This document shows positions 19,639-29,352 of a DNA stretch of 64,000 nt, piece after piece. This DNA is from a bacterium (lineage in GTDB: Bacteria; Patescibacteria; Dojkabacteria; JAKAPS01; JAJZLI01): contig JAJZWL010000001.1 in assembly GCA_021846685.1 (NCBI GenBank), positions 65,251-129,250 of the forward strand. The letters are read 5' to 3'. Each line of letters opens with the position of its first letter. The stretch's first letter is position 1. The notes under the pieces were generated by a model, which did no database searches, was not told the origin of the DNA, and saw only the letters and a list, made by a program, of their open reading frames with translations. The position numbers and the translations under genes were made by a program.

Positions 19639-21293
19639 ATGATTTAACAGACTTAAAACAGGAAATACAAAAAAGGATTAAAGGTGAAGTATCTACAGAT
19701 AATGAGGTTTTAGAATTTCATAGTAGGGACACATCTATTTTTAAAAGAAGACCTCAGCTAGTTGTTTTCCCTCATAATAGTGAAGATATAGAAGAATTAG
19801 TAAAGATAGTAAATGAAAATAAAAATAAAATAAAGAACCTTTCAATTACTCCTCGTTCTGGTGGAACATGTATGTCTGGAGGAACGATTACTGATTCAAT
19901 TGCTTTAGATATGAAATATTTTGATAAACTTAAGAAATTTTCTAAAGAGGATATGTATGCAGTGGTAGAACCTGGCCTTTATTATAGGGATTTTGAAAAA
20001 GTGGCAGATCAAAATAATGTAGTCTATCCTTCTTATCCAGCTTCAAAAAATATTTGTGCTTGGGGAGGAATAGTTAATAATAACTCAGGTGGTGAAAAAT
20101 CTCTAAATTATGGAAAAACTCAGAATTATGTAGAAGAAGTAAATATGATACTCAGGGATGGTCTTTTACATAATTTTAAAAAAATAAGTAAATCTGAATT
20201 AGATGAAAAAATGAAAAAAGAAGATTTAGAGGGTGAGATTTACAGAAAAGCTTTTGATCTTTTTGAAAAAAATGATGATTTAATTAAAAGATCTAAACCA
20301 AAAGTTTCGAAAAATTCATCAGGTTATAACATTTGGAATGTTTGGGATAAAGAGGCTCAAACATTTAATCTTTCTCAGGCATTTATAGGTGCTCAAGGCA
20401 CTTTTGGTGTTATGACTGATGCAAAAATAAAATTTGTTGAAAAAAAGAAATATGAAGGTATGTTAGTTGTATTTATGGAAAGTTTTGATAATCTTCCTCA
20501 GATCATTAATGAAGTCCTAAAGTACAAGCCTGAAAGTTTTGAATCTTTTGATAACTACACATTCAAATTAGCACTTAAATTCTTTTTTGCATTTTCAAAA
20601 TTATTAGGCAGTAATGTTGTGAAGATGCCTTTTGAATTTTTTCCTGAATTTATGCTTGTTTTAAAAAATGGAGTTCCTAAATTAATTCTTTTAGTAGAAT
20701 TTAATGAAAATGATAAAGGAATTATTGATACAAATATTATGAATCTAAAAAAAGATCTGGCTAAATATAAGAATGTTTATATGAGACAAGCAAAAACAGA
20801 CAAGGATATTGAAAAATATTTTGCTATTAGGAGAGAAAGTTTTAATCTGCTGAGACAAAGGATCAAAAATTTAAAATCTGCCGCTTTTATAGATGATATT
20901 ATTGTAAGTCCAGAAAATCTTCCTGCATTTTTACCTAAAATCTATGAAATACTAGATTCAGAAAAACTTTTATATACAGTTGCAGGACATATGGGAGATG
21001 GAAATTTTCATATTATTCCTTTAATGGATTTAAGAAAAAAAACTGAAAGAGATAAAATTTTTAGAATCGCTGATAGAGTATATGAATTGGTACTTTCTTT
21101 TGAAGGGGTTATTACCGCAGAACATAATGATGGATTAATAAGGAGTCCTTATCTTGAGCAAGAGTATGGGAAGGATATATATTCTATTTTTAAACAATTA
21201 AAAGATATATTTGACCCTGATTTTATTTTTAATCCAAATAAAAAGATTGGTGTGACAAAGGAATTTTCTGAATCTTTGATAGCTGAAGATTAA
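19635..21293 (+). CDS. FAD-linked oxidase (GlcD / D-lactate dehydrogenase-like)
   Basis: A 552-residue flavoprotein with an N-terminal PCMH-type FAD-binding domain (PRSGGTCMSGGTIT near 73; WGGIVNNNSGGEKSLNYG) and a C-terminal FAD-oxidase domain (AGHMGDGNFHIIPL near 450, NPNKKIG at the end). Relatives oxidise glycolate, D-lactate or other 2-hydroxyacids. No iron-sulfur CCG module is fused. It overlaps the transketolase subunit by 4 bp. The substrate is not determinable here. Confidence 0.88.
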   Translation: MNDLTDLKQEIQKRIKGEVSTDNEVLEFHSRDTSIFKRRPQLVVFPHNSEDIEELVKIVNENKNKIKNLSITPRSGGTCMSGGTITDSIALDMKYFDKLKKFSKEDMYAVVEPGLYYRDFEKVADQNNVVYPSYPASKNICAWGGIVNNNSGGEKSLNYGKTQNYVEEVNMILRDGLLHNFKKISKSELDEKMKKEDLEGEIYRKAFDLFEKNDDLIKRSKPKVSKNSSGYNIWNVWDKEAQTFNLSQAFIGAQGTFGVMTDAKIKFVEKKKYEGMLVVFMESFDNLPQIINEVLKYKPESFESFDNYTFKLALKFFFAFSKLLGSNVVKMPFEFFPEFMLVLKNGVPKLILLVEFNENDKGIIDTNIMNLKKDLAKYKNVYMRQAKTDKDIEKYFAIRRESFNLLRQRIKNLKSAAFIDDIIVSPENLPAFLPKIYEILDSEKLLYTVAGHMGDGNFHIIPLMDLRKKTERDKIFRIADRVYELVLSFEGVITAEHNDGLIRSPYLEQEYGKDIYSIFKQLKDIFDPDFIFNPNKKIGVTKEFSESLIAED

Positions 21294-21304
21294 ATAAATA
21301 TTAA

Positions 21305-22612
21305 ATGAAATTGAGAAATATTAAAATTAATAGAGGAAGTCATCTTGGTCTTTTTTCGGCTATTTTATTTTCCATTGGGAGTATAGTAGGTGGTGGAATA
21401 TTTGCTTTGACAGGGATGGCTATAAAAAATTCTGGATATTTTTCTTTAATATCATTTGTTATAGCATTTATTCTAATATTAATATCTGGATTATCATATT
21501 CTCAGTTATCGGTTATATATCCTTCAGATGGAGGTGGTTATCTTTTTGCAAAAGAATTATTAGGGAATTTTTGGGGATTTTTAACAGGTTGGGGAATATA
21601 TATATCTAGTTGTATATTCATAGCTTTTGTATTGCATGTATTTGGAATTTATTTATCAGAGTTTTTTATTCACTCGTTAACAGATGTAAATGCTTCTATA
21701 ATTGCATTTGTTGTGCTTTTTATAGTTGGGATTTTAAATATATCTGAAACGGGATGGTTTGAAGGAACTCTTGTATTTCTTAATATATTAATATTATTTA
21801 TATTTATAATTTCTGGATTTTTCCACTTAGGGGGATTTGCCTCAAATTATAAGGGAGGTAGTATATCCTCCATTTTTCCTACTATTGGTATAATTTTCAT
21901 TTCTTTTATGGGTTTTCAAGCAATAACCAATATATCTGAAGAGGTAAATAATCCAAAGAAGACTATCCCTAAAGCTATAGTGATAGCACTGCTATTTGTT
22001 TTAATTTTATATGTATTAATTGATATTGTTGTTTTATCTGTATTAAAAGGGAATTTCAATGTATCCTCAGTAATGATTGCTGCAGAAAAAACGATGGGAC
22101 CATTGTTTATACTATTACCTTTTTCTGCATTAATATCAACTCTTTCTGCTGCTAATTCTAATATTATATCGTCTTCAAAAACCATATTTTTCATGTCAGA
22201 AGAAAAACAGATTTCGAATAAATTTTCTAAAACTAATAGGTTTAATTCTCCATATCGATCATTAGTATTCTTATCTATAATAGTTATTAGTTTTTTAATC
22301 TTCTCCAATACATCTTTTTTAGTAAGTGTTGCTGTAGTTTTGGTAATGTTTTTATTTATCTTAATCAATCTTTCATCTTTTATTTTTAACATGAAGTACA
22401 AACACATACGGGATAAGAGATCATTTAGAATTTTCAGTGATTATTTACCGTTATGTGGAGTTTTAATAACATTAAGTATATTTTTAAGTGTATCTTTTCT
22501 TTCTTTTGAAGTAGCTAGTGTACTCTTTTTCTCAGGTGTGATATACTATGAGTTAGAAGATTCTAGTTTTTTTAATCGATTATATAAATTTGTAAAGTAT
22601 AGATATGCATGA
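21305..22612 (+). CDS. amino acid/polyamine permease (APC family)
   Basis: A 435-residue integral membrane protein with about 12 hydrophobic helices. The first helix carries the APC substrate-loop signature GSIVGGGIFALTG, followed by YPSDGGGYLFAKELLG and, mid-protein, EEVNNPKKTIPKAI. Members import amino acids or related amines by proton or cation symport or exchange, sensible for an organism with few biosynthetic genes. Its 3' end overlaps uppS by 8 bp. Confidence 0.9.
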   Translation: MKLRNIKINRGSHLGLFSAILFSIGSIVGGGIFALTGMAIKNSGYFSLISFVIAFILILISGLSYSQLSVIYPSDGGGYLFAKELLGNFWGFLTGWGIYISSCIFIAFVLHVFGIYLSEFFIHSLTDVNASIIAFVVLFIVGILNISETGWFEGTLVFLNILILFIFIISGFFHLGGFASNYKGGSISSIFPTIGIIFISFMGFQAITNISEEVNNPKKTIPKAIVIALLFVLILYVLIDIVVLSVLKGNFNVSSVMIAAEKTMGPLFILLPFSALISTLSAANSNIISSSKTIFFMSEEKQISNKFSKTNRFNSPYRSLVFLSIIVISFLIFSNTSFLVSVAVVLVMFLFILINLSSFIFNMKYKHIRDKRSFRIFSDYLPLCGVLITLSIFLSVSFLSFEVASVLFFSGVIYYELEDSSFFNRLYKFVKYRYA

Positions 22613-23339
22613 AAGTAAGTTAGGTCTTGTTACTGAGATACAAGAAAGTAAATTTCCGAGGCATATAATGATTATTCCTGATGGAAATGGAAGATGGGCG
22701 AAAGAAAGAGGTCGCGCTGTATCTTTTGGGCACAAAAGAGGAGCAAAGGTTATGGAAGATCTTTTGAGAAAACTATCTAAATTAGATAAACTGAAGTATA
22801 TTACTCTATGGGGATTTTCTTCGGATAATTGGAAAAGATCTCCTGCTGAAGTACATTTTTTAATGAAAACCTTCAATAATATGTTAGAAACTTTTTCGGG
22901 AGAATTTAAAAAAGAGAATACAAGGTTTATACATATAGGAAGGAAGGATAGAATTCCAGCCTATTTAAAAAAGACAATAGAAAAATTAGAATATGATACA
23001 AAAGATAATAATTCTAGAATTGCTTCAATAGCTATAGATTTTGGAGGTATGGATCAATTTCTTAGATTAGTAAATATGGTGATAGAACAGCATATAGAAA
23101 ATGATATAGATATGAATGAGCTATTGTCTTTTTTAGATGGGAAAGGTATAATTCCTCCTGCAGATTTATTAATTAGAACGTCGGGTGAAAAACGTACCTC
23201 AGATATAGGATGGCTTAATGGTGCTCCAACGGAGCTTTACTTTGAAAAAAAATATTTTCCTGATATTAATATAGAGGATATATATGAAGCAATTATTGCT
23301 TTTTCATATAGAGATAGAAGATTAGGACAAAGAGTATAA
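22605..23339 (+). CDS. uppS: isoprenyl (undecaprenyl) diphosphate synthase
   Basis: A 244-residue cis-prenyltransferase making the lipid carrier for cell-wall polymers. The catalytic Asp lies in PDGNGRWAKERGR (about 26), SFGHKRGA follows, and the C-terminal RTSGEKRTSDIGWLNG corresponds to the RTSGExRxSxFxxWQ motif. It starts inside the permease gene and is followed by a hairpin before RNase J. Confidence 0.94.
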   Translation: MHESKLGLVTEIQESKFPRHIMIIPDGNGRWAKERGRAVSFGHKRGAKVMEDLLRKLSKLDKLKYITLWGFSSDNWKRSPAEVHFLMKTFNNMLETFSGEFKKENTRFIHIGRKDRIPAYLKKTIEKLEYDTKDNNSRIASIAIDFGGMDQFLRLVNMVIEQHIENDIDMNELLSFLDGKGIIPPADLLIRTSGEKRTSDIGWLNGAPTELYFEKKYFPDINIEDIYEAIIAFSYRDRRLGQRV

Positions 23340-23361
23340 CCTTAAGTAAAAAAAGGTTATA
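23335..23361 (+). terminator. hairpin between uppS and the RNase J gene
   Basis: TATAACCTT (23335-23343) and AAGGTTATA (23353-23361) form a 9-bp stem with a 9-nt A-rich loop, followed by TGTTTATTT. It begins on the last bases of uppS. It could terminate the upstream operon or sit in the RNase J leader; the downstream T run is weak. Confidence 0.5.
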
Positions 23362-23386
23362 TGTTTATTTAATTAAAAAATAATTT

Positions 23387-25057
23387 ATGGATAAAAAATT
23401 AAAAGTTATTACGCTAGGAGGCGTAGAAGAAGTAGGAATCAATTCTACTATTATAGAAAATGATAGAGATATTATTGTAATAGATTTCGGATTAGGATTT
23501 CCTGATGATAATTTATTTGGAATAGATCTATTGATTCCAAATTTTGATTATTTAAAGGCAAATAAAGATAAAATAAGAGGGTTTATAATAACTCACGGTC
23601 ATTTAGATCATATAGGAGGGTTACCTTATGTTATGGAAGAATTAGGATTTCCACCAATATATGGAGCTAAAATGACTATTGAAATTATAAAAGAAAAAAT
23701 GTCTGAAAAAACTTTCTCTTTAAAGAATAAAATTAATGTAATTGAATTTTCTAAAGATGATAGTTTTAATTTAGGTAAATTTAAAATCAGTTTTTTTGGA
23801 GTTAATCATAATATTCCAGATTCTGTAGGTATTATAGTAGGAACTGAATTTGGGAATATAGTACATACTGGAGATTTTAAATTTGACAATACTCCTTTTC
23901 AAGAACCTGTAACAGAATATGCAAAAATTGTGAAAGTCGGAGAAGAAGGAGTTTTATTAGCTATGTCTGATAGTACTAATGCTACTAAAACAGGGATGTC
24001 TGTCTCTGAAAGTGGTATTACCCCTGTTTTGGAGAATATATTTATAAAAGCTCAAGGTAGAATAGTTGCAGCAACTTTTTCATCTTTACTTACAAGGGTA
24101 AATCAGTTAATAACTCTTGCACAAAAATATAATAGAAAAGTATCAATATCAGGTATTTCAATGGAAACAACAGTAAAGATTGCTAAAAACTTAGGGTATT
24201 TAAAAGTTCCTGAAAGTATTTTTATAAAGCCAGAAGAGGTATCTAAGTATAAAGATAGTGATGTCTTAATTGTTACTACAGGAGCTCAAGGAGAAGAGAA
24301 TGCAGGTTTGATGAAAATGATTACAGGCGAACATCAATATATAAATATAACTAATACAGATACAGTTGTACTTTCTTCTTCTGTAATACCTTCAAATGCA
24401 ATATTAGTACAAAAACTTCTGGATACTATTATTTCTACAGGAGCTCATGTTATACATCAAAGTATAATGGATGTTCATGCAGGAGGTCATGCACACCAAG
24501 AAGATCACAAATTATTTCTAAATTTAGTCAAGCCACAATTCTTTATGCCTATAGAGGGATATCAATCTTTTCTTGCGGCTCATATCCAAACAGCAAAAAC
24601 TGTCGGAATAAAAAATAGTCAAATCTTAATGCCAAAAAATGGATTAGTATATGAATATTTCCCAGGAAGAGGTTTTGTCAGGGGTGAAAGAATAAAGCAT
24701 GTTCCTGTAAGAATTTCGAATAATGTTATGTGGGATTTTGGGAATAAAATTCTTAAAGAAAGAGAGCAATTATCTGAATATGGACTGGTTTTGATTGTAT
24801 TGAATTCAAATTCAAAATTTAAGCTCAAAAAAGATCCCTATATACTTTCTCGTGGTTTTACTATGTCTAATAAAAATATGAAAATGTTATCTTATATGGA
24901 AAATTTTATTAAAAATACATTTGCCGAAAAAATAGAAGATAGAATGAAAGATTCTGCAGAGGTAAAGACATTTATAATTGGTCAGGTAGAACAGGAATTT
25001 CTGGGTAAATTTAAACAAGAACCTATTGTTCTTGTTGTTTTAAGTAATGATAAATAA
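23387..25057 (+). CDS. rnj: ribonuclease J
   Basis: A 556-residue beta-CASP metallo-beta-lactamase RNase with 5'-3' exo- and endonuclease activity. The zinc motif THGHLDHIGG is at about 69, later His/Asp ligands lie in NHNIPDSVG and HTGDFKFD, the beta-CASP region includes GAQGEENA, and HAGGHAHQEDHKLF is conserved. The C-terminal domain is present. It overlaps the flavin reductase gene by 11 bp. Confidence 0.95.
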   Translation: MDKKLKVITLGGVEEVGINSTIIENDRDIIVIDFGLGFPDDNLFGIDLLIPNFDYLKANKDKIRGFIITHGHLDHIGGLPYVMEELGFPPIYGAKMTIEIIKEKMSEKTFSLKNKINVIEFSKDDSFNLGKFKISFFGVNHNIPDSVGIIVGTEFGNIVHTGDFKFDNTPFQEPVTEYAKIVKVGEEGVLLAMSDSTNATKTGMSVSESGITPVLENIFIKAQGRIVAATFSSLLTRVNQLITLAQKYNRKVSISGISMETTVKIAKNLGYLKVPESIFIKPEEVSKYKDSDVLIVTTGAQGEENAGLMKMITGEHQYINITNTDTVVLSSSVIPSNAILVQKLLDTIISTGAHVIHQSIMDVHAGGHAHQEDHKLFLNLVKPQFFMPIEGYQSFLAAHIQTAKTVGIKNSQILMPKNGLVYEYFPGRGFVRGERIKHVPVRISNNVMWDFGNKILKEREQLSEYGLVLIVLNSNSKFKLKKDPYILSRGFTMSNKNMKMLSYMENFIKNTFAEKIEDRMKDSAEVKTFIIGQVEQEFLGKFKQEPIVLVVLSNDK

Positions 25058-25697
25058 AAAAGCTTTTATAAGTGATATTAATATCATCAATAATAAATAT
25101 ATCTTGCTCTATTTAGAATATGATGGAGAGTTTGTATATAAGCCAGGTCAGTACATAATAATTATTTTTAATGAAAAATTAAGGAGGTCTTATTCTATAG
25201 CTTCTGTTGAAAATGGAAAAATATTAATTGGAGTAAAATTAGATCAAGGTGAAGGTACCTCGGCTTTAATGAAGTTGAAATTGAAAGATAATATTGAATT
25301 TATAGGACCAATTGGTAATTTCTATTATAGAGAAAGTAAAAAAAATCCTATCTTTATAGCTACAGGCATAGGGATTACTCCTATAAACTCAATGATAGAC
25401 TATCTAGTTTCAATTAATGCTTTGAATTTAAAACTTTTTTGGGGAGTAAAATCTGAAATTGATTTTATATTTAATTTTGACTATTTAAAAGATAAATTTA
25501 TCCCTATAATATCAGATAGAAATACACAATTTAAAAATAAAGGTTATGTTACAGATTATTTGTTTAAATATATAGATGATTTCTCTGAGAAAGATTTCTA
25601 TATTTGTGGAGATCCTAAAAAAGTAAATGATATTAGAGAATATTTGCAATTCAAATTCCAAGTGGAGAAGGATTCTATTTATATAGAGAAATTTTAA
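25047..25697 (+). CDS. FAD/NAD(P)-binding oxidoreductase (ferredoxin reductase-like)
   Basis: A 216-residue FNR-family protein. The FAD domain shows YKPGQYIIIIF and RRSYSIAS; the nucleotide domain shows FIATGIGITPINSMIDYL and ends with YICGDPKKVNDIREYL. There is no [2Fe-2S] domain, so it needs an external electron partner, perhaps a ferredoxin or flavoprotein. It lies between RNase J and a putative regulator in a tight operon. Confidence 0.86.
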   Translation: MINKKAFISDINIINNKYILLYLEYDGEFVYKPGQYIIIIFNEKLRRSYSIASVENGKILIGVKLDQGEGTSALMKLKLKDNIEFIGPIGNFYYRESKKNPIFIATGIGITPINSMIDYLVSINALNLKLFWGVKSEIDFIFNFDYLKDKFIPIISDRNTQFKNKGYVTDYLFKYIDDFSEKDFYICGDPKKVNDIREYLQFKFQVEKDSIYIEKF

Positions 25698-25701
25698 TAT
25701 T

Positions 25702-26337
25702 ATGGATCTAAAAATATCAGATAAAATTAAAGAATTAATGTCTAAAGTTAATTATGATAATAGGAAATTATCATCAGAACTTGGGATAAAAGAATCTGAA
25801 TTCAGAAAAATGCTAGAAGAAGATTCTGTCCCTGCAAATATTTTATTTAAAATTGTAAAAATAATAAATACTAGTATTCTTTATTTTTATCCTAATAATA
25901 AAGACATATTTTCTGATATTATAGAAAAATGGAGGTATAATGAGGGTAATTCTCCATACACAAATATTCCATTGGTAGAAGATATTTATCCAGATAATTT
26001 GCTTAAGACATTGTTTACTTCACAGACTTCGGTAATGGTTCCTTTTAATTGTATAAAATATTTTGATTCTATTTTGGCTATTCGAGTAAAAAAATTGAAA
26101 CTAAAAGATAGTAATATTGAAAGGAATACTATTGCTGTAGTAAATTTTTCTTTTGTAAGTGTAAAAAATTCGGAATTAGTAATTTGCTATGATAAAAGGA
26201 ATAATTTTCATATTAGAAATTATTATAATGAGGAGCTATTCTCTTTTTATCCGGATAAAAAACCTATTAAGCTTAAAAACACTACTATATTTGGTAAAAT
26301 TATATATTTCCAATTAGATAATTTAATTTTACTTTAA
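25702..26337 (+). CDS. XRE-like / S24-like regulator candidate
   Basis: A 211-residue protein. Residues about 8-55 look like a helix-turn-helix (RKLSSELGIKESEFRKML). The C-terminal half resembles a LexA/CI-type S24 fold: FDSILAIRVKKLKLKDSNIERNTIAVVN, with D-S spaced like the DSM motif, then strands ending IFGKIIYF. No clear catalytic Lys is visible, so self-cleavage is doubtful. It lies 4 bp after the oxidoreductase gene. The DNA-binding role is inferred; the fold call is moderate. Confidence 0.45.
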   Translation: MDLKISDKIKELMSKVNYDNRKLSSELGIKESEFRKMLEEDSVPANILFKIVKIINTSILYFYPNNKDIFSDIIEKWRYNEGNSPYTNIPLVEDIYPDNLLKTLFTSQTSVMVPFNCIKYFDSILAIRVKKLKLKDSNIERNTIAVVNFSFVSVKNSELVICYDKRNNFHIRNYYNEELFSFYPDKKPIKLKNTTIFGKIIYFQLDNLILL

Positions 26338-26358
26338 TCTTTTTTATATAAAATTCGT

Positions 26359-26850
26359 ATGACTATGAATTTTAGCAATGAATTATTGTCAAATAGAACT
26401 GATGAAACTAAGGATGGTTTGAGTGTGGATGATTTAGGGGCTATTGAGGCATGTTTATTAGTAAAGAAAAAGATAGATACTGTTTTTTTATCTCCAGAAG
26501 AAATAAGAATTTTAAAAGACAAAGATAAATTACCTAAAGATTATATTGAATATATCCCTACAAAATCAAATAAGGTTGCTCAATTAGGTTCTATGGTCAG
26601 GATAAAACAGATTTTACGAGATGGATCCGTTATTGAAGAGGCAGTCATGATATTTAGTAGAATTACATTTTTAGCAACTGATGGAGAATATGAAGTCGGA
26701 AATGAAGATGGTGTATCTAGATTTTATCCTATTGTTCCATATACCTCTCCTTTAGGAAGTGCTATTCTTGGACATATGGTTGGGGGAGATTATCTGGTGT
26801 GGCATTCAAATGATACTCAGTCAAAAGTTTCTATTCTAGAAATTGAATAA
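26359..26850 (+). CDS. GreA/GreB C-terminal-domain protein
   Basis: A 163-residue protein whose last ~95 residues match the FKBP-like C-terminal domain of Gre factors: AQLGSMVRIKQIL, the ISR/ITF strand, then YTSPLGSAILGHMVGGDYLVW. The long N-terminal coiled coil that enters the RNA polymerase channel is shortened and atypical. It may bind RNA polymerase in a Gre- or Rnk-like way without cleavage stimulation. A second ATG two codons in (26365) is also possible. Confidence 0.65.
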   Translation: MTMNFSNELLSNRTDETKDGLSVDDLGAIEACLLVKKKIDTVFLSPEEIRILKDKDKLPKDYIEYIPTKSNKVAQLGSMVRIKQILRDGSVIEEAVMIFSRITFLATDGEYEVGNEDGVSRFYPIVPYTSPLGSAILGHMVGGDYLVWHSNDTQSKVSILEIE

Positions 26851-26856
26851 ATATTT

Positions 26857-27069
26857 TTATTTATTTATTTCCTTTTCTTTATTTATAAGTATTCTGCCAA
26901 ATACTACGTCTATTATTGCTAGTATAAAGAATAATGAGGCATGTTTTAATTGATATGTATCTGGGTGGTTATTAAATACTAATATATGTTGAAATCCTGG
27001 AATTAAATAATATATTGTAATTAATATAAAAATAACTGCAAGTATAATTACAATATTTTTTTTCTTCAT
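26857..27069 (-). CDS. small two-helix membrane protein
   Basis: A 70-residue protein with hydrophobic segments at about 5-25 and 43-62 and a basic tail (NKEKEINK). It has no recognisable family. It is convergent with the Gre-like gene, 6 bp apart. The 207 bp upstream of its start (27070-27276) contains nothing I can name. Confidence 0.55.
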   Translation of the reverse strand: MKKKNIVIILAVIFILITIYYLIPGFQHILVFNNHPDTYQLKHASLFFILAIIDVVFGRILINKEKEINK

Positions 27070-27276
27070 TATTATATGTTATAAAGTTATGCGCTATAAG
27101 TAGATTTTATCAGATTATTTTAATACTTACAAACATAGGAATATCATAAATGATATAATCGAATGCGTAGTTAAAGGAATAAATTTTTGTAATAAAAAAT
27201 ATTTAATCTTCTGTATTAGTCTAAATATCCCCAATAATAAATGGAGTAATTCTATATTAATATAAATATGACATAT

Positions 27277-28782
27277 TTAATTTTCAAGTTCTCTTAAATT
27301 ATTATAAAAATTAGAGATATCTGTTTGTAGTATATTTACATATGAGTTAATAGTTTGTATATTATTTTTTAATGTTTTTATATCTAATTTATAGTTAGTA
27401 ATGTTTATTTGATTAGATAATGTGATAGATGAATTAATCCCACTTTTAATTAATGTTAGATGACTTATATAACTATTATAATCATTTTTCATATTCGTCA
27501 TGTAAATATTATTATTTATACATTGTGGTGAATTATTACTATGTGTATTAATACTATTTAAAAAGCCAATAGCTATATTAATAGCATTTGGATATTTAGA
27601 TATTTGAGGTATGTTTAACCAGTATCCATTTACAAGTGATTTAGTCTTATTATAATCATTTAACATTTCTGTTGAATTTATTACATTATTTGTAGAAAGT
27701 CCTGAAAATATTAAATTGTTTTTATTTTGAACCCTGGCTATAGTGGTGGCATCCTTTATAAATGTATAGTATATATTACTATTTCTATATTGAGTCTCTT
27801 CATCTCTTTGAGATTGTATATTATATATATTAGAATATTGAGAACTAATTTTGACTAATCCAGATGAGAGATAAGTTTTCCATGTAGTAGTAGTATTATT
27901 AAATAAATTTTGAGCTGGTGTAAGAATTACCTTATATCCATATTTATGTGCTAGATTGGCAAATAATATTTCATACTTTTTAGGATTTGAGGATTCTAAT
28001 TTAGGGGTATTTGCTGAATTTTCATTATCATACATTACCCATTTTATGTTTGGATAAATACTTTTATTTGCTATGCTTGCGGCAAAAGTAGCATAGCTAG
28101 TAAAGTCTTCTACTGCATTATCATTTCCAATAGAATATTTAGGTGTATGAACTATTACATATGTATTAGTATTATTAAAATCTTTTGTTATAAGAGCAGG
28201 GTCTAATTTTTGTATATCTGTTAATACATTATATGATATTAACCAATGTATATTATTGTTTGTAGTAGTCAAATTATTAATTTTACACAATTGAGTATTT
28301 TTCTTTGTAATTTCAAAATTTAAAATATTATTTAAATTGATAGCATTATTTTTATCGTTATTTTGAAAACTATTTTCAATCAAGAGATATATTTGGGCAT
28401 AATATTTTGGTATTTGAAATCTATATATATGATAATCATTAAATATTCCCAAAACCATTTCCTTTAACTTTGATATAGATACATTATTTTTATCTATACT
28501 ATTTTGTAATTGTTCTAATGAATTTTCACTATTTTTAATACTATTTGTAATATTTGCTGCAGATTTATTATCTTTAGATATAATATTTTTTGTTTCTAAT
28601 GTAGTTAATTTCGCTTGTATTTTATTTAAAGAATTAATTCTTTGAGATATAAATCCATTTGCCTTCGAGATTAGTTGAACTGATTTGTTTTGCGTAGATC
28701 CTTGTGCATAGAGCACATTGGTACTTAATAGAGTTATGAGTGTTCCTATAATAAATATTTTTAATATCAAATTGAGTTTCAT
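27277..28782 (-). CDS. secreted protein with coiled-coil flanks and a TIM-barrel-like core
   Basis: A 501-residue protein with a clear signal peptide (hydrophobic 5-25, ending NVLYAQG). A coiled-coil segment (about 30-125) precedes a globular region (about 170-415) with alternating strands such as IHWLISYNVL, YVIVHTPKY, IKWVMYDNEN, YKVILTPAQN and NNLIFSGLST. That spacing suggests a TIM barrel of glycoside-hydrolase type, with acidic residues in YDNEN. A second coiled coil closes the protein. The substrate and family are not recognised. It is translated 3 bp after a one-helix membrane protein, probably its partner. Confidence 0.6.
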   Translation of the reverse strand: MKLNLILKIFIIGTLITLLSTNVLYAQGSTQNKSVQLISKANGFISQRINSLNKIQAKLTTLETKNIISKDNKSAANITNSIKNSENSLEQLQNSIDKNNVSISKLKEMVLGIFNDYHIYRFQIPKYYAQIYLLIENSFQNNDKNNAINLNNILNFEITKKNTQLCKINNLTTTNNNIHWLISYNVLTDIQKLDPALITKDFNNTNTYVIVHTPKYSIGNDNAVEDFTSYATFAASIANKSIYPNIKWVMYDNENSANTPKLESSNPKKYEILFANLAHKYGYKVILTPAQNLFNNTTTTWKTYLSSGLVKISSQYSNIYNIQSQRDEETQYRNSNIYYTFIKDATTIARVQNKNNLIFSGLSTNNVINSTEMLNDYNKTKSLVNGYWLNIPQISKYPNAINIAIGFLNSINTHSNNSPQCINNNIYMTNMKNDYNSYISHLTLIKSGINSSITLSNQINITNYKLDIKTLKNNIQTINSYVNILQTDISNFYNNLRELEN

Positions 28783-28785
28783 TAC

Positions 28786-29181
28786 TTAATATTGTGATAA
28801 AATTAAGTTATATTGAACACTTCCCTGAGAATTATTTTTCTGAGAAAGTACAAAATCATTATATGCTTTATTAGATATACTACTTTCATTTGAAAGATTT
28901 TTCTTTTCTGCGTTTAAAATACTTAATGCCTGTGCGCTAGTTTTTGGCGTTATAATAGGGCTATTCATTTGGTTGCTATTTTGATTTTTTAAAGTTATAG
29001 GTGGATTTGGAGTTATAGAATTAACATAAATTTCAAATAATATAATTAATATAAGTACTATTAGTAGTGATATAAATAAAATCATTACATGCTCAATTTT
29101 ATTTTTTTTAGAGAATACTTTGTCATAAATAGTACTTTCTGAGTTAGTCTTTTCCTGAGGGTCTTGTGTTAAATTATCCAT
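28786..29181 (-). CDS. single-pass membrane protein paired with the secreted coiled-coil protein
   Basis: A 131-residue protein with a cytoplasmic N-terminus of about 30 residues, one transmembrane helix (about 33-52, MILFISLLIVLILIILFEIY) and an extracytoplasmic Asn/Ser-rich C-terminal part. No family is recognised. It is the first gene of a two-gene minus-strand operon, 3 bp before the signal-peptide protein, so the two products probably act together at the envelope. Confidence 0.6.
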   Translation of the reverse strand: MDNLTQDPQEKTNSESTIYDKVFSKKNKIEHVMILFISLLIVLILIILFEIYVNSITPNPPITLKNQNSNQMNSPIITPKTSAQALSILNAEKKNLSNESSISNKAYNDFVLSQKNNSQGSVQYNLILSQY

Positions 29182-29316
29182 ATATTTATTATATATCTTT
29201 ATAATTACATATATATTTTATTATTTCAATATAACCTAAATAGAGTGTGTTCAGGAATCTTAAATGTATATTAGTTGCAATATATACTGGATTTTAATCA
29301 TGATTCATATACCCAA

Positions 29317-29345
29317 TCGACAAACTTTATAAGATATGATATGCT
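29317..29345 (+). promoter_or_regulatory. promoter overlapping the 5' end of the following reading frame
   Basis: TCGACA (29317-29322), a 17-bp spacer and TATGCT (29340-29345) match a sigma70-type promoter. They lie inside the longest reading frame of the next gene and exclude the ATG at 29341, so translation must begin at 29353 or 29359, almost at the expected transcript start. Confidence 0.5.
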
Positions 29346-29352
29346 CGTATTT

